From contig DATCDE010000090.1 of NCBI GenBank assembly GCA_036510875.1, forward strand, positions 1-53,932: a stretch of DNA of 53,932 nucleotides, given 5' to 3'. This document shows positions 1 to 9,755 of the stretch, in pieces (the stretch's first letter is position 1; every line of letters starts with the position of its first letter). This stretch comes from Actinomycetes bacterium (GTDB lineage: Bacteria > Actinomycetota > Actinomycetes > Prado026). The notes below the pieces were generated by a model. That model did no database searches. It was not told where the DNA came from and saw only the letters and a list, made by a program, of their open reading frames with translations. The translations under genes and the position numbers were made by a program.

Positions 1-895
1 TCGACAGGTCGGCCGGGAGCCGCACCGCGGAGAGGATCTTGGCTTTCTCCGTCCGCACGGCGGCCGCGTCGAAGGAGACCGGCTCCTCCATGGCGGTCAG
101 GGCGAGCAGCTGCAGCAGGTGGTTCTGGATGACGTCCCGGGCCGCACCGATGCCGTCGTAGTAGCCGGCCCGGCCGCCGATGCCAACGTCCTCGGCCATG
201 GTGATCTGCACGTGGTCGACGTAGTTGGAGTTCCACACCGGCTCGAACATCTCGTTCGCGAAGCGCAGCGCCAGGATGTTCTGGACGGTCTCCTTGCCGA
301 GGTAGTGGTCGATCCGGAACACCGAGCCGCTGGGGAACACCTCGTCGACGATCCGGTTGAGCTCCTCGGCGCTGGCCAGGTCGTGCCCGAACGGCTTCTC
401 GATGACCACCCGGCGCCAGGCCCCCTCGGGCCCGTCGGCCAGCCCGTTCTTCTTCAGCTGGTGGATCACCTGGGGGAAGAACTTGGGTGGCACCGACAGG
501 TAGAAGGCGTGGTTTCCGCCGGTGCCCTGCTGCTCGTCGAGGTCGGCGATGGTCTGCCGCAGGGTGTCGAACGCGGCGTCGTCGTCGAACTCGCCGGGGA
601 CGAACCGGATGCCCTTGGCCAGCTGCTGCCAGACCGTCTCGCGGAACTCGGTCCTGGCGTGCTCCTTCACCGCGTCGTGGACCACCTGGGCGAAGTCCTG
701 GTCGGCCCAGTCGCGGCGGGCGAACCCGACCAGGGCGAAGCCCGGCGGCAGCAACCCCCGGTTGGCCAGGTCGTAGATCGCCGGCATCAGCTTCTTGCGA
801 GCCAGGTCTCCGGTCACCCCGAAGATGACCATCCCGCAGGGTCCGGCGACGCGGGGGAGCCGCCGGTCGCGCGGGCCCCGCAGCGGATTGCTCAC
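1..895 (-). CDS. zwf: Glucose-6-phosphate 1-dehydrogenase, C-terminus beyond window edge
   Basis: Oxidises glucose-6-phosphate to 6-phosphogluconolactone with NADP+, the entry step of the oxidative pentose phosphate pathway in the cytosol. The translation shows the nucleotide-binding [16 protein letters not shown] near residue 25 and the active-site signature RIDHYLGKE, the family hallmarks. About 298 codons are present and the reading frame runs off the left edge, so roughly the last 40% (the family is usually about 500 residues) is missing here. The GTG start at 895 overlaps the tal stop in a GTGA arrangement, implying translational coupling. It is the third gene of a tkt-tal-zwf operon, the usual actinobacterial order; opcA and pgl would be expected beyond the edge. 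Confidence 0.97.
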   Translation of the reverse strand, partial: MSNPLRGPRDRRLPRVAGPCGMVIFGVTGDLARKKLMPAIYDLANRGLLPPGFALVGFARRDWADQDFAQVVHDAVKEHARTEFRETVWQQLAKGIRFVPGEFDDDAAFDTLRQTIADLDEQQGTGGNHAFYLSVPPKFFPQVIHQLKKNGLADGPEGAWRRVVIEKPFGHDLASAEELNRIVDEVFPSGSVFRIDHYLGKETVQNILALRFANEMFEPVWNSNYVDHVQITMAEDVGIGGRAGYYDGIGAARDVIQNHLLQLLALTAMEEPVSFDAAAVRTEKAKILSAVRLPADLS

Positions 896-2004
896 CGGTG
901 CGTCCCGGCCTGGTCCAGCAAGGTCCGCAGCGAGCTGAGCAGGTCGGTCCACGACGCCTCGAACTTGGCCACGCCCTCGTCCTCGAGGACGGTGACGACG
1001 TCGTCGTAGTCGACGCCCACTGCCGCCAGGTCGGCCATCACCTGGTGCGCGTCCGGGTAGGACGGCCGGACGGTCTCCCCGTGCAGCCGGCCGTGGTCGG
1101 TCATGGCGTCGAGGGTCTTCTCCGGCATGGTGTTGACCGTGCCGGGAGCAACCAGGTCCACGACGTACCGGGTGTCGTCGTACGCGGGGTTCTTGACCCC
1201 GGTCGAGGCCCACAACGGGCGTTGTGGCCGGGCGCCGGCCGCGGCCAGCGCCTGCCACCGGACTGAGCCGAACACCTCCTCGTACGCCTCGTACGCGAGC
1301 CGGCCGTTGGCGATGGCGGCCCGGCCGCGCAGCGCCATCGACTCCGGGGTGCCGATCTTCTCCAGTCGGGTGTCCACCTCGGTGTCGACCCGGCTGACGA
1401 AGAAGGACGCGACCGAGGCGATCTGCGACAGGTCCCGCCCGGCCGCCCGGGCCTGCTCCAGGCCGGCCAGGAACGCGTCCATCACCGCGCGGTAGCGGTC
1501 CAGGGAGAAGATCAGCGTGACGTTGACGCTGATCCCGTCGGCCAGCGCCTGGGTGACCGCGGGGAGGCCCTCGACGGTGGCCGGGATCTTGATCAGCAGG
1601 TTGGGCCGGTCCACCAGCCAGGCCAGCCCGCGGGCCTCCGCGATGGTTGCCTCGGCGTCCCGGGCTCGCCGCGGGTCGACCTCGATCGAGACCCGTCCGT
1701 CCAAGCCGTCGGTGCGCTCGTGCACCGGACGCAGGACGTCGCAGGCCCAGCGCACGTCGTAGGTGGTGATCATCCGGACCGACTCCTCGACGCTGAGCCC
1801 GCGCGCCGCGAGGTCGGCGACCTGGGCTGCGTAGTCCTCGCCCCGTCGCAGCGCCTGTTCGAAGATCGTCGGGTTGCTGGTGACCCCCGTCACCCCACGC
1901 GCGACGAGCGCGGCCAGACTGCCACCGGCCAGTCGGTGCCGGCTCAGGTCATCCAGCCACACGGACACTCCGTCGGCAGCGAGCTCCTCGATCGGGTCGG
2001 CCAT
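892..2004 (-). CDS. tal: Transaldolase
   Basis: Transfers a dihydroxyacetone unit from sedoheptulose-7-phosphate to glyceraldehyde-3-phosphate in the non-oxidative pentose phosphate pathway. It has 370 residues, the usual length of the long actinobacterial transaldolases. Visible motifs are WLDDLSR (16-22), GVTSNPTIF (40-48) and NLLIKIPAT with the Schiff-base lysine at about 139. The ATG at 2004 is preceded by a good ribosome-binding site (GAAGGAG) that overlaps the tkt stop codon 13 bases upstream. The stop overlaps the zwf start (GTGA), so tkt, tal and zwf are very likely one transcript. Confidence 0.97.
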   Translation of the reverse strand: MADPIEELAADGVSVWLDDLSRHRLAGGSLAALVARGVTGVTSNPTIFEQALRRGEDYAAQVADLAARGLSVEESVRMITTYDVRWACDVLRPVHERTDGLDGRVSIEVDPRRARDAEATIAEARGLAWLVDRPNLLIKIPATVEGLPAVTQALADGISVNVTLIFSLDRYRAVMDAFLAGLEQARAAGRDLSQIASVASFFVSRVDTEVDTRLEKIGTPESMALRGRAAIANGRLAYEAYEEVFGSVRWQALAAAGARPQRPLWASTGVKNPAYDDTRYVVDLVAPGTVNTMPEKTLDAMTDHGRLHGETVRPSYPDAHQVMADLAAVGVDYDDVVTVLEDEGVAKFEASWTDLLSSLRTLLDQAGTHR

Positions 2005-2016
2005 GGCGGTTCTCCT

Positions 2017-4110
2017 TCAGCTCGCGGCGTGCCTGCTGTCGTGGGCCGCCGCGACGACGGCGTCCACGGTGATCCCGAACTCCCGGTACAACGTCTGGTA
2101 AGCCGCGGACGCGCCGAAGTGTTCCAGACTCACGCAGCGCCCGGCGGTGCCGACCAGCCGGTACCAGGGCTGCGCGATGCCCGCCTCCACGGACACCCGG
2201 GCGGTCACCGACGCCGGGAGCACGCCGTCACGGTAGGCGGCGTCCTGCTCGTCGAACCACTCGAGGCAGGGCATCGACACGACTCGGGTGGGGATGCCGT
2301 CGGCCTGCAGCCGCTCGCGGGCGGCCAGCGCCAGCTGGACCTCCGACCCGGTGCCGATGAGCAGCACCCTGGGGGCGCCGCCGTCGGCCTCGGCCAGCAC
2401 GTAGCCGCCCCTGGCCACCCCTTCGGCCGAGGCGAGCACCGCGCGGTCGAGCACCGGGACGTTCTGCCGGGTCAGCGCCAGGCCGGTGGGCGTGGCACGC
2501 TCCAGCGCGACCCGCCAGGCCTGCGCGGTCTCGTTCGCGTCGGCCGGCCGGACGACGGCCAGGCCCGGGATGGCCCGTAGCGCGGCCAGCTGCTCGACCG
2601 GCTGGTGGGTGGGGCCGTCCTCGCCCAGGCCGATCGAGTCGTGGGTCCACACGTAGACGACCGCGGTCTGCATGAGGGCGGCGAGCCGCACCGCCGGCCG
2701 CATGTAGTCGCTGAACACCAGGAAGGTGCCGCCGTAGGGGCGGGTGCCGCCGTGCAGCGCGATGCCGTTGAGGATCGCGCCCATCGCGTGCTCCCGGATG
2801 CCGAAGTGCAGCGTGCGGCCGTACGGTCCGCCGGGCCACATGCCGGTCTGATGGACGGCGGGGACGAACGAGGGCTCGCCCTTCATCGTCGTGTTGTTCG
2901 ACTCGGCCAGGTCGGCCGAGCCGCCCCACAGCTCGGGGAGAACCGGGGCCAGCGCGTCCAGCACGAGGCCGGACGCCTTGCGGGTGGCCATCCCGTCCGG
3001 GTCGGCCGGGAACGTCGGCAGCGCCGTCGTCCAGCCGTCCGGCAGGGTGCGGGTGGCCAGTCGGGCCTGCAGCGCGGCCCGCTCGGGGTGCGCGGCCGCC
3101 CACGCGGCGAACCGGTCGTCCCACTCGCCGCGCAGGGCGGCGCCGCGGCTGGCCACCTCCCGGGCGTGCGCCAGCGCCTCGTCGTCGATCTGGAAGGACC
3201 GTGCGGGGTCCAGCCCGAGCAGCCGCTTGGTGGCGGCCACCTCCTCGACGCCCAGGGCCGAGCCGTGGGCCTTGCCGGTGTTGCGCAGGTGGGGGGCCGG
3301 CCAGCCGATCACGGTGCGCAGCACGATGATCGAGGGGCGGGCGGTCTCGTCCCGCGCGGCCTCGAGTGCCGCGCCGAGGCCGGCCCGGTCCACGTTGCCG
3401 TCGGGCAGCGCGGCGACGTGCTGGACGTGCCAGCCGTAGGCCGCGTAGCGGGCGCCGACGTCCTCGCTGAACGCGATCGCGGTGTCGTCCTCGATGGAGA
3501 TGTGGTTGTCGTCGTAGACCAGCACCAGGTTGCCCAGCTGTTGGTGGCCGGCCAGCGAGGACGCCTCCCCGGACAGGCCCTCCTCCAGGTCGCCGTCGGA
3601 GCAGATCACCCAGATCCGGTGGTCGAAGGGGCTCTCTCCCGGCGCCGCGTCGGGGTCGAACAGGCCCCGCTCGCGTCGCGCCGCCATCGCCATCCCCACC
3701 GCGGTGGCCACCCCCTGGCCCAGTGGCCCGGTGGTGGTCTCGACCCCGGCCGTATGCCCGTGCTCGGGGTGGCCGGGGGTGCGGCTGCCCCAGGTGCGGA
3801 AGCTCTGCAGGTCGGACAGCTGCAGCGGGTACCCGGACAGGAACAGCTGGGTGTACAGGGTGAGGCTGGAGTGGCCGGCCGACAGCACGAACCGGTCCCG
3901 CCCGGCCCAGGACGGGTCTGACGGGTCGTGCCGGAGGAACCGCTGGAAGATCAGGTAGGCCGCCGGCGCCAGCGCCATCGCCGTCCCGGGGTGGCCGTTG
4001 CCCACCTTCTGGACGGCGTCCATGGCCAGCCCCCTGGCCATGATCACCGCCCGGTCGTCGAGGTCGGTCCAGGCCGGCCGGTCGCCGGGCCGATGCGTGG
4101 TGTCGCTCAC
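2017..4110 (-). CDS. tkt: Transketolase
   Basis: Thiamine-diphosphate enzyme moving two-carbon units between sugar phosphates (xylulose-5-P with ribose-5-P or erythrose-4-P). It has 697 residues, full length. The N-terminal ThDP domain shows [13 protein letters not shown] (38-50) and the cofactor/Mg signature SDGDLEEG...NHISIEDD (171-208). The pyrimidine domain has GIREHAMG and the C-terminal domain is intact. The GTG at 4110 is preceded by GAGAGGAACG at suitable spacing. First gene of the minus-strand tkt-tal-zwf operon, divergent from ctaB as in many actinobacteria. Confidence 0.97.
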   Translation of the reverse strand: MSDTTHRPGDRPAWTDLDDRAVIMARGLAMDAVQKVGNGHPGTAMALAPAAYLIFQRFLRHDPSDPSWAGRDRFVLSAGHSSLTLYTQLFLSGYPLQLSDLQSFRTWGSRTPGHPEHGHTAGVETTTGPLGQGVATAVGMAMAARRERGLFDPDAAPGESPFDHRIWVICSDGDLEEGLSGEASSLAGHQQLGNLVLVYDDNHISIEDDTAIAFSEDVGARYAAYGWHVQHVAALPDGNVDRAGLGAALEAARDETARPSIIVLRTVIGWPAPHLRNTGKAHGSALGVEEVAATKRLLGLDPARSFQIDDEALAHAREVASRGAALRGEWDDRFAAWAAAHPERAALQARLATRTLPDGWTTALPTFPADPDGMATRKASGLVLDALAPVLPELWGGSADLAESNNTTMKGEPSFVPAVHQTGMWPGGPYGRTLHFGIREHAMGAILNGIALHGGTRPYGGTFLVFSDYMRPAVRLAALMQTAVVYVWTHDSIGLGEDGPTHQPVEQLAALRAIPGLAVVRPADANETAQAWRVALERATPTGLALTRQNVPVLDRAVLASAEGVARGGYVLAEADGGAPRVLLIGTGSEVQLALAARERLQADGIPTRVVSMPCLEWFDEQDAAYRDGVLPASVTARVSVEAGIAQPWYRLVGTAGRCVSLEHFGASAAYQTLYREFGITVDAVVAAAHDSRHAAS

Positions 4111-4206
4111 GGGTGAACCGTTCCTCTCGGCGGTGGGACGGCGGGTCGCCGTCGCGCTGGGTCAGGACTGAGCTGCGCGGGCCCGCACCCACTCGGAGCC
4201 TACCGA

Positions 4207-4212
4207 TACGAT
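4207..4212 (+). promoter_or_regulatory. Possible -10 element for ctaB
   Basis: TACGAT fits the actinobacterial TANNNT -10 pattern and lies about 50 bases before the ctaB start in the 152-base tkt/ctaB divergent region. No convincing -35 is visible. The rest of this gap holds the tkt ribosome-binding site and nothing else I can name. Confidence 0.25.
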
Positions 4213-4262
4213 GGGCCGGCGCCCGTCGGTGTGGATGGACGGGACCGGACCGGAAGGTGGAC

Positions 4263-5204
4263 GTGACCGCCGTCGACCCGAGGACCCCCGCCGACTCCGC
4301 CTCGCGGCCGACGGTGCTCACGACGGCGGCGGCGTACGTGGCCCTCACCAAGCCGCGGATCATCGAGCTGCTGCTGGTGACCACCGTCCCGACGATGTTC
4401 GTGGCCTCGGGCGGGGTGCCGTCGCTGGGGCTCGTGCTGGCCACGCTGCTCGGTGGCACGCTGGCCGCCGGCAGCGCCAACACGCTCAACTCGTTCCTGG
4501 ACCGCGACATCGACGCAGTGATGCGGCGCACCGGCCGTCGTCCGCTCGCAACCGGCGCGATCACCCCCCGGGCCGCATTGGTCTTCGGCGCGGCGCTGGG
4601 CGTCCTGTCGCTGCTGTGGATGGCCTGGACGGTCAACGCGCTGGCCACCTGGCTGACCCTGGTCGCGATCTTGTTCTACGTGCTCGTCTACACGGCGGGG
4701 CTGAAGCGGCGGACCCCGCAGAACATCGTCTGGGGCGGCGCGGCCGGCTGCATGCCGGTGCTCATCGGGTGGGCGGCCGTCACGGACGGCCTGGCCTGGA
4801 CGCCGGTGGTGCTGTTCGCGGTGATCTTCTTGTGGACCCCGCCGCACTACTGGCCGCTGTCGGTGCGGTTCCGGGACGACTACGAGGCGGCCGGCGTGCC
4901 GATGCTGCCGGTGGTCGCGTCGCCGGCCACGGTCGCCCGGCAGATCGTCCGGTACAGCTGGGCCATGGTGGCAGCGACCGTCGTCCTGGTGCCGGTGGGG
5001 CGGATGACCGTGGTCTACACGCTGAGCGCAGTCCTGCTCGGCGCGGTCTTCCTGCTCGAGGCCCACCGGCTGCAGGGCCGGGTCCGGGCCGGGGCGGGCG
5101 ACCTGCGGCCGATGCGCCTGTTCCACTGGTCCATCTCCTACCTGAGCCTGCTGTTCGTCATGGTCGCGATCGACCCGCTGCTGCCACTGCACCCGCTGTT
5201 CTGA
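4263..5204 (+). CDS. ctaB: Protoheme IX farnesyltransferase (heme O synthase)
   Basis: Integral membrane UbiA-family prenyltransferase that adds a farnesyl group to heme b to make heme O, the precursor of heme A for cytochrome c oxidase. The predicted protein is 313 residues with about nine hydrophobic segments. The Asp-rich motif [14 protein letters not shown] (76-89; N76, D80, D84) binds Mg-diphosphate and is diagnostic. The frame is open further upstream, but GTG 4263 is chosen because it follows GGAAGGTGG at good spacing and gives the usual family length. It diverges from tkt; ctaA lies 3.7 kb away. Confidence 0.94.
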   Translation: MTAVDPRTPADSASRPTVLTTAAAYVALTKPRIIELLLVTTVPTMFVASGGVPSLGLVLATLLGGTLAAGSANTLNSFLDRDIDAVMRRTGRRPLATGAITPRAALVFGAALGVLSLLWMAWTVNALATWLTLVAILFYVLVYTAGLKRRTPQNIVWGGAAGCMPVLIGWAAVTDGLAWTPVVLFAVIFLWTPPHYWPLSVRFRDDYEAAGVPMLPVVASPATVARQIVRYSWAMVAATVVLVPVGRMTVVYTLSAVLLGAVFLLEAHRLQGRVRAGAGDLRPMRLFHWSISYLSLLFVMVAIDPLLPLHPLF

Positions 5205-5219
5205 GCCCGGCCGGCCAGG

Positions 5220-6500
5220 TCAGCGGGGCGGCCCCAGGTCCACCACGACCCGGGTGCCGCCGTGCTCGGACAGCCCGAGACTGAGCTCGCCGCCGGAGGC
5301 CTCCGCCGTTCGCCGCACGATGTCCAGGCCGAGGCCGCTCGACCCGCCGTGGCTGCTGCCCCGCTCCAGCACCCCGGGACCGGGCAGCCCGGGGCCGTCG
5401 TCAGCCACGACGAGGCGCGCGCCGCCCAGCCGGCGCGGCCGCAGCTCGACGCTCAGGGCGGTCCCGTCCGGGGTGTGCGCGAAGACGTTGCCGAGGAGCG
5501 CGTCCACGGTCTCGGCGAGGTCCGCGGCGGAGCTCCGCACCGCGATCGGCCCCCGGTGGATCTCGGTGACCACCTGCCGGTCGGTGTCCTCGGCGAGCAC
5601 CCGCCAGAAGTCGACCCGGGAGGACACCACCGCGGCCGCGTCGCAAGACGCGAGCACGCCCTCGCGCTCGGGCCGGCGGGCCTCGGCGATGACCTGGTCG
5701 ACGACGCGGCCCAGCTCGCCGACGTCGCGGGCGAGCCGCTCGCGCTCCTCGGGGTCGCGGAGCCCCTCGGCGTCCAGGCGCAGCGCGGTGACCGGTGTCC
5801 GCAGCCGGTGCGACAGGTCGGCGGCGGCCTCCCGCTCGGCCCGCAGCAGGTCGCGGATCCGCCCGGCCAGCCCGTTGAGCGCCCGACCGGCAGCCGCCAC
5901 CTCGGGCGGGCCACCCGGGCGGGCGCGGGCCGACAGGTCGCCGCCACCGAGCCGGCTGGCCGTGTCGGTCAGCGAGTGCACCGGGCGCAGCCAGGAGCGG
6001 GCCAGCCGGTCGCCGACGAGCAGGGACACCCCGAGCAGGACGACCCCGAGCACGGCGAGGACCCCCCAGGACGCGGCCACGCCCTTGGTGATCTTGCTGG
6101 CGGGCACCTCCACCCGGATCACGGCGGTGCCCTCGGGTCGGCCGACCACCGGGATGAGCACCTCGCGGCCGCCGTTCGGCAGCTTGGCGGTGAACGCCCG
6201 CCCGGTGGCGGCCAGGTCCACCGAGCGGCTGCGTGGCCGCTGGTCACCGAGCACGCTGCCGTCGCCCAGGAACACGGTGACCGGCTCGCCGAGGGACGAG
6301 CGGATCTGGGCCACCGTGACCCCGAGGGTGGAGGCGTCCACCACGGCGACCACGGCGGCCAGGGGCTGCACGCCCAGGGTCGCCTCGTTGGTGGCTCGTT
6401 CCGCCGCGGAGGAGCGGATCAGCAGCGCCAGCGGCACCAGAAAGGCCACGAGGACGAGCAGGGTCGTGGCTGCGAGGGTCAGCAGGACCTGCCGTCTCAC
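5220..6500 (-). CDS. Two-component sensor histidine kinase
   Basis: Membrane histidine kinase of 426 residues. Layout: TM1 at about 7-28, extracytoplasmic sensor loop about 30-140, TM2 about 143-163, HAMP about 165-218, and a dimerisation domain with the phospho-accepting His at 231 in DLSHRLRTPVTAL. The ATPase domain has an N-box Asn at about 338, a G1 box DDGPGL near 368-373 and a G2 box SSGLGLDIV near 388-395. GTG 6500 overlaps the response-regulator stop (GTGA), so the two are coupled. The stimulus is not evident. The adjacent divergent secreted protein is a plausible regulatory target, by position only. Confidence 0.93.
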   Translation of the reverse strand: MRRQVLLTLAATTLLVLVAFLVPLALLIRSSAAERATNEATLGVQPLAAVVAVVDASTLGVTVAQIRSSLGEPVTVFLGDGSVLGDQRPRSRSVDLAATGRAFTAKLPNGGREVLIPVVGRPEGTAVIRVEVPASKITKGVAASWGVLAVLGVVLLGVSLLVGDRLARSWLRPVHSLTDTASRLGGGDLSARARPGGPPEVAAAGRALNGLAGRIRDLLRAEREAAADLSHRLRTPVTALRLDAEGLRDPEERERLARDVGELGRVVDQVIAEARRPEREGVLASCDAAAVVSSRVDFWRVLAEDTDRQVVTEIHRGPIAVRSSAADLAETVDALLGNVFAHTPDGTALSVELRPRRLGGARLVVADDGPGLPGPGVLERGSSHGGSSGLGLDIVRRTAEASGGELSLGLSEHGGTRVVVDLGPPR

Positions 6501-7180
6501 TCAGCCGGCTCCACGAGCTTGACCCCCACGCCCCGCACCGAGATGAGGAACCGGGGCTCCTGGGCTGTCTCGCCGAGCTTGCGGCGCAACCACGACAAGT
6601 GGACGTCGACGGTCTTGTCCGCCCCGCCGTACGGCAGCCGCCAGACCTCGGACAGCAGCTCGCGCTTGGTCACCACCTGGCCCACGTGCGCCGCCAGGTA
6701 GGCCAACAGCTCGAACTCGCGGGGGCTCAGGTCCACCGGGCCGCCGTCCAGCACGACGGTCCGGGCTCGCACGTCGATCTGCAGCGGGCCCACCGTGAGC
6801 CGGGAGTCCGGCTCGCCCGTCGCCGAGCGGCGCAGCACGGCGCGGATCCGCGCGTCCAGGGTCTCCGCGCTGAACGGCTTGACGACGTAGTCGTCGGCGC
6901 CGGCGTCCAGCGCGCGGACCATCGACGGGTCGTCGTCGCGCGCGGTGGCCACGATGACGGGGACCGAGCTGACCGCGCGGAGCATCCGGAGCAGCTCGGC
7001 GCCGTCGAGGTCGGGCAGCCCCAGGTCGAGGACCACCAGGTCGGGTCGGGACTCCAGGGCCTCCCGCAGCCCGGTCATGGCGTCGGGAGCGGTGGAGACG
7101 GCGTGCCCCCGCTCGCCCAGGCTGCGGATCAGGGCGGAGCGGATCGCCGGGTCGTCCTCCACCACCAGCACGTTGGGCAC
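6497..7180 (-). CDS. OmpR/PhoB-family response regulator
   Basis: It has 227 residues. The receiver domain has the acidic pair E8-D9-D10, phospho-acceptor D52 in VVLDLGLPDLDG and conserved K101 in VVKPFS. It is followed by a winged-helix DNA-binding domain (about 130-225) with LSPREFELLAYLA and the C-terminal RGVGVKL motif. The GTG start at 7180 has no Shine-Dalgarno but sits six bases after TACCGT, matching a leaderless start. It is co-transcribed with the kinase downstream. Confidence 0.94.
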   Translation of the reverse strand: MPNVLVVEDDPAIRSALIRSLGERGHAVSTAPDAMTGLREALESRPDLVVLDLGLPDLDGAELLRMLRAVSSVPVIVATARDDDPSMVRALDAGADDYVVKPFSAETLDARIRAVLRRSATGEPDSRLTVGPLQIDVRARTVVLDGGPVDLSPREFELLAYLAAHVGQVVTKRELLSEVWRLPYGGADKTVDVHLSWLRRKLGETAQEPRFLISVRGVGVKLVEPAE

Positions 7181-7186
7181 ATGCGC

Positions 7187-7192
7187 ACGGTA
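7187..7192 (-). promoter_or_regulatory. Putative -10 (TACCGT) of a leaderless promoter for the response regulator
   Basis: On the minus strand TACCGT is followed by six bases and then the GTG start at 7180. The same TACCGT-N6-GTG arrangement precedes the sirtuin and surf1 genes. Confidence 0.45.
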
Positions 7193-7274
7193 GCCGCCCG
7201 GACGGCGGGCGCGGGTGAGGTGGTCGTGGCTGGCGTGGGGACGGCTGGGCGGTTGGCCGACGCTTGTCGGGGTC

Positions 7275-7289
7275 TTAGCCTCCGGTTAG
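7275..7289. promoter_or_regulatory. Possible response-regulator site: TTAG direct repeat, 11-base period
   Basis: TTAG occurs at 7275-7278 and 7286-7289, one helical turn apart, between the response regulator and the divergent secreted-protein gene. OmpR/PhoB-family regulators commonly bind tandem half-sites with 10-11 base spacing. The repeat is short, so this is only suggestive. Confidence 0.25.
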
Positions 7290-7324
7290 TGGTCCCGGCG
7301 GGGTGGGTGAGGGACCATGACGGC

Positions 7325-7999
7325 ATGCCTCGTCGTGCCGTCTACGTCACCGGATGGGTCGCGGTCACGTCCGCAGCCACGGTGATCGGCCTCGGGGCCG
7401 TGGGCGTGCTGCGCGGGGCGGTGCAGGGGAACGACACGGTCACCGCCCTGAGCCAGCAGCAGGTCACCGACCAGCTGCAGAGCGCGGCACCCGCGGTGGC
7501 GGCCAGCACGACGGCCCCCGGCGCAGCGACGAAGTCGACCTCGCCGACCCGCAGCGCGCAGGGCACCAGCACCGCGCCGGGCCAGTCGCACCCGGCGCCG
7601 CCGTCGCACCCGGCGACCACCGCGACGCCGCAAGTCGTGCCGCCCAGCCAAGCGACGTCCACGACGGCCTCGCCCAGCCCGGAAGCCAAGACCAGCCCGG
7701 CGCCGACGCAGACCGAGCACTCGACCCCGACGGCACCGCCCACCGCCGCCTCGACCGCCACGTCGTCCTACCAGGCGTTCACCTCGGCCGGCGGCACGGT
7801 CTTCGCGCGCTGTACGAGCGGGAACCAGGTCAGCGGGACGGCGACGCCGAACAACGGCTACGGCATCACCGAGCAGGAGCTCGGCCCGGACTCGCACATC
7901 AAGGTCGAGTTCGTCGGGAACGGCAGCAAGATCACCGTTCAGGTGGCCTGCTCGGGCGGGACGGCGACGGCCAGCGTCCAGACTGAGTCGGGCGACTGA
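7325..7999 (+). CDS. Secreted or membrane-anchored Ser/Thr/Pro/Ala-rich protein of unknown function
   Basis: It has 224 residues. The N-terminus has basic residues followed by a hydrophobic stretch (about 6-30), which could be an uncleaved anchor or signal peptide. Residues about 55-150 are a low-complexity Ser/Thr/Pro/Ala/Gln linker, typical of cell-wall-spanning or O-glycosylated actinobacterial proteins. The last 70 residues form a compact domain with two cysteines (ARCTSGN and VACSGG), possibly a disulfide. The open frame extends upstream, but ATG 7325 is chosen because it places the hydrophobic segment at the N-terminus. It is divergent from the two-component system. I do not recognise the C-terminal domain. 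Confidence 0.75.
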   Translation: MPRRAVYVTGWVAVTSAATVIGLGAVGVLRGAVQGNDTVTALSQQQVTDQLQSAAPAVAASTTAPGAATKSTSPTRSAQGTSTAPGQSHPAPPSHPATTATPQVVPPSQATSTTASPSPEAKTSPAPTQTEHSTPTAPPTAASTATSSYQAFTSAGGTVFARCTSGNQVSGTATPNNGYGITEQELGPDSHIKVEFVGNGSKITVQVACSGGTATASVQTESGD

Positions 8000-8010
8000 C
8001 CTCCGGTCAG
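7996..8010. terminator. Small inverted repeat spanning two facing stop codons
   Basis: CTGACC-TCC-GGTCAG forms a 6-bp stem with a 3-base loop. It contains the stop of the secreted-protein gene (7997-7999) and the stop of ctaA on the other strand (8007-8009). It is short and has no T-tract, so termination is possible but weakly supported. Confidence 0.3.
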
Positions 8011-8954
8011 GCCGGGCGCAGCGCCTGCTGGTCCGGGTCCGGGCTGGGCGTGCCGGGCGGGCGGACCGCCCGCTGCCGCAGCGCGAACGGGATGAGCAGG
8101 GTCGAGATCCACACCAGGGTGGCCCCGAGCAGGTGCACGGCGACGATCGCCTCGGGCAGCCCGGTGAAGTACTGCAGGTAGCCCACGGCGCCCTGGCCGA
8201 GGGAGACCGCGAGCAGCACGACGACCCGTCGAAGGGCGACCGGCGGCCCATCGGTGAGCCGCAGTGCGACGTACAGGGTGAGCGTGGCGCCGATGAACAG
8301 CAGGACGACGTCCGCGTGCAGCCAGCTCATGGTGCGCGGGTCGAGGCCGAACCGGGCCGGTGTGACGGCGTCCCCGGAGTGCGGCCCAGAGCCGGTGACG
8401 ATCGTGCCGAGGACCAGGACGAACCCGGCAAGCACCAGCACCCCGCGGGACAGCCAGACGACCTCGGAGCGGACGAGTGACGTGGTGGGACCGTCCCCAG
8501 GCTCGTTGCCCCGCTCGTACAGCGCCACGGCGGTCGCGATGAGGCCCATCGAGAGCAGGAAGTGCGCGGACACGGTGTAGGGGTTGAGCCCGGTGAGCAC
8601 GGTGATGCCCCCGAGGACCGCCTGGGCCACGACGCCCAGGACCCCGGCGCCGGCCAGCAGCACGAGCGGCCGGCGGCGCGGCACCTGCCGCCAGGCCACG
8701 ATCACGGCGGCCGCCACGGTGAGGAACACGACGAAGGTCAGCGTGCGGTTACTGAACTCGATGTACTTGTGGTAGCCCTGCGCCTGGTGCGGGGTGGGCA
8801 CGTAGGAGCCGGGCGAGCACTGCGGCCAGGTGGGGCAGCCGAGGCCGGACCCGGTGAGCCGGACGACGCCGCCGGTGACGACGATGCCGGCCTGCGCCAC
8901 GATGTTGGCCTGGAACACGCGCCGGGCGAGCGGCCCCACCGCCTGAGTCTCCAC
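8007..8954 (-). CDS. ctaA: Heme A synthase (COX15/CtaA family)
   Basis: Membrane enzyme oxidising the C8 methyl of heme O to a formyl group to give heme A for aa3-type oxidase. It has 315 residues with about eight transmembrane helices. The N-terminal half shows GGVVRLTGSGLGCPTWPQC with the characteristic loop cysteines, followed by a conserved His in the GYHKYIEFSNR segment. Further conserved histidines lie in later helices (VSAHFLLSMG, SWLHADVVLL, AVHLLGATLVW). The GTG at 8954 has no Shine-Dalgarno but lies seven bases after TACCAT. It is convergent with the secreted protein and works with ctaB at 4.3 kb. Confidence 0.93.
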   Translation of the reverse strand: METQAVGPLARRVFQANIVAQAGIVVTGGVVRLTGSGLGCPTWPQCSPGSYVPTPHQAQGYHKYIEFSNRTLTFVVFLTVAAAVIVAWRQVPRRRPLVLLAGAGVLGVVAQAVLGGITVLTGLNPYTVSAHFLLSMGLIATAVALYERGNEPGDGPTTSLVRSEVVWLSRGVLVLAGFVLVLGTIVTGSGPHSGDAVTPARFGLDPRTMSWLHADVVLLFIGATLTLYVALRLTDGPPVALRRVVVLLAVSLGQGAVGYLQYFTGLPEAIVAVHLLGATLVWISTLLIPFALRQRAVRPPGTPSPDPDQQALRPA

Positions 8955-8961
8955 GGCGACG

Positions 8962-8967
8962 ATGGTA
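8962..8967 (-). promoter_or_regulatory. Putative -10 (TACCAT) of a leaderless ctaA promoter
   Basis: TACCAT on the minus strand, seven bases and then GTG 8954. The same TACCAT-N7-GTG occurs before the gene at 51379. Only 18 bases separate ctaA from the ABC permease gene, so the element sits in a tight gap just beyond the permease stop. Confidence 0.4.
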
Positions 8968-8972
8968 GGGGG

Positions 8973-9755
8973 CTACTCCCAGCGGAACGTCAACGCGGCC
9001 GCAGTCAGCGACCCGGCGGCCCACAGCGTCAGCACCCCGATCGGCCCCCAGGGGGCGGGGCCGCCGCTGAACGCCGTCCGCAGCCCGTCCGCCAAGGCGG
9101 TCGAGGGCAGCGCCTCGAGGACCGGCTGCGCCCCGGCGGGGAACCGGTCGAGGGGCACCACGATGCCGCCGGCCAGCAGCAGGAGCAGGTAGACCAGGTT
9201 GGCCAGGGCCAGGGTGGCCTCGGCGCGCAGCGTGCCGGCCATGAGCAGCCCGAGGCCGGAGAACGCCGCGGTGCCGAGCGCGAGCAGCAGCAGGACCGTG
9301 AGCCACTGGATGTTCCCTGGCCGCCAGCCGAGCAGCGCGCCGACGCCGAGCAGCAGCAGCAGCTGGCCCAGCTCGACGACCAGGACGGCCAGCGTCTTGG
9401 CTGCCAGCAGCCCCGACCGGGGCAGCGGCGTCGAGCCGAGCCGCTTGAGCACTCCGTAGCGGCGCTCGAAGCCGGTGCCGATGGCCTGGCCGGTGAACGC
9501 CGTGGACATGACCGCCAGGGCCAGGATGCCGGGGAGCAGGTAGTCCACCCGGCGACCCGAGCCGAGGCTGACCACGTCGACCAGGGTGAACAGGACGAGC
9601 AGCAGGGTCGGGATGACCAGGATGAGCAGCAGCTGCTCGCCGTTGCGCAGCTGGGTGGCCAGCTCGGAGCGGGTCTGGGCCCAGACCATGCGGCCCAACG
9701 GCGCGGCCCCGGGGGCGGGGGTGAACCGCCCGCCGTCTACTGCGGGCGCGGTCAT
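8973..9755 (-). CDS. ABC-2 type transporter permease
   Basis: It has 260 residues with six hydrophobic segments and an ABC-2 permease layout: a cytoplasmic N-terminus (MVWAQTRSELATQLRN) before TM1, and the conserved GTGFERRYGVLKRLGSTPLPR cytoplasmic loop near the middle. The chosen ATG 9755 overlaps the stop of the ATPase gene (ATGA), so permease and ATPase are coupled and form an exporter. The substrate cannot be told from sequence. Position next to ctaA and the suf operon is common in actinobacteria. Confidence 0.9.
   Translation of the reverse strand: MTAPAVDGGRFTPAPGAAPLGRMVWAQTRSELATQLRNGEQLLLILVIPTLLLVLFTLVDVVSLGSGRRVDYLLPGILALAVMSTAFTGQAIGTGFERRYGVLKRLGSTPLPRSGLLAAKTLAVLVVELGQLLLLLGVGALLGWRPGNIQWLTVLLLLALGTAAFSGLGLLMAGTLRAEATLALANLVYLLLLLAGGIVVPLDRFPAGAQPVLEALPSTALADGLRTAFSGGPAPWGPIGVLTLWAAGSLTAAALTFRWE

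Noticed and set aside
2228-4648. 806-codon minus-strand frame over tkt and the ctaB start
   Set aside because: It is low-complexity Arg/Pro/Gly sequence out of frame with the well-conserved transketolase and antisense to ctaB.
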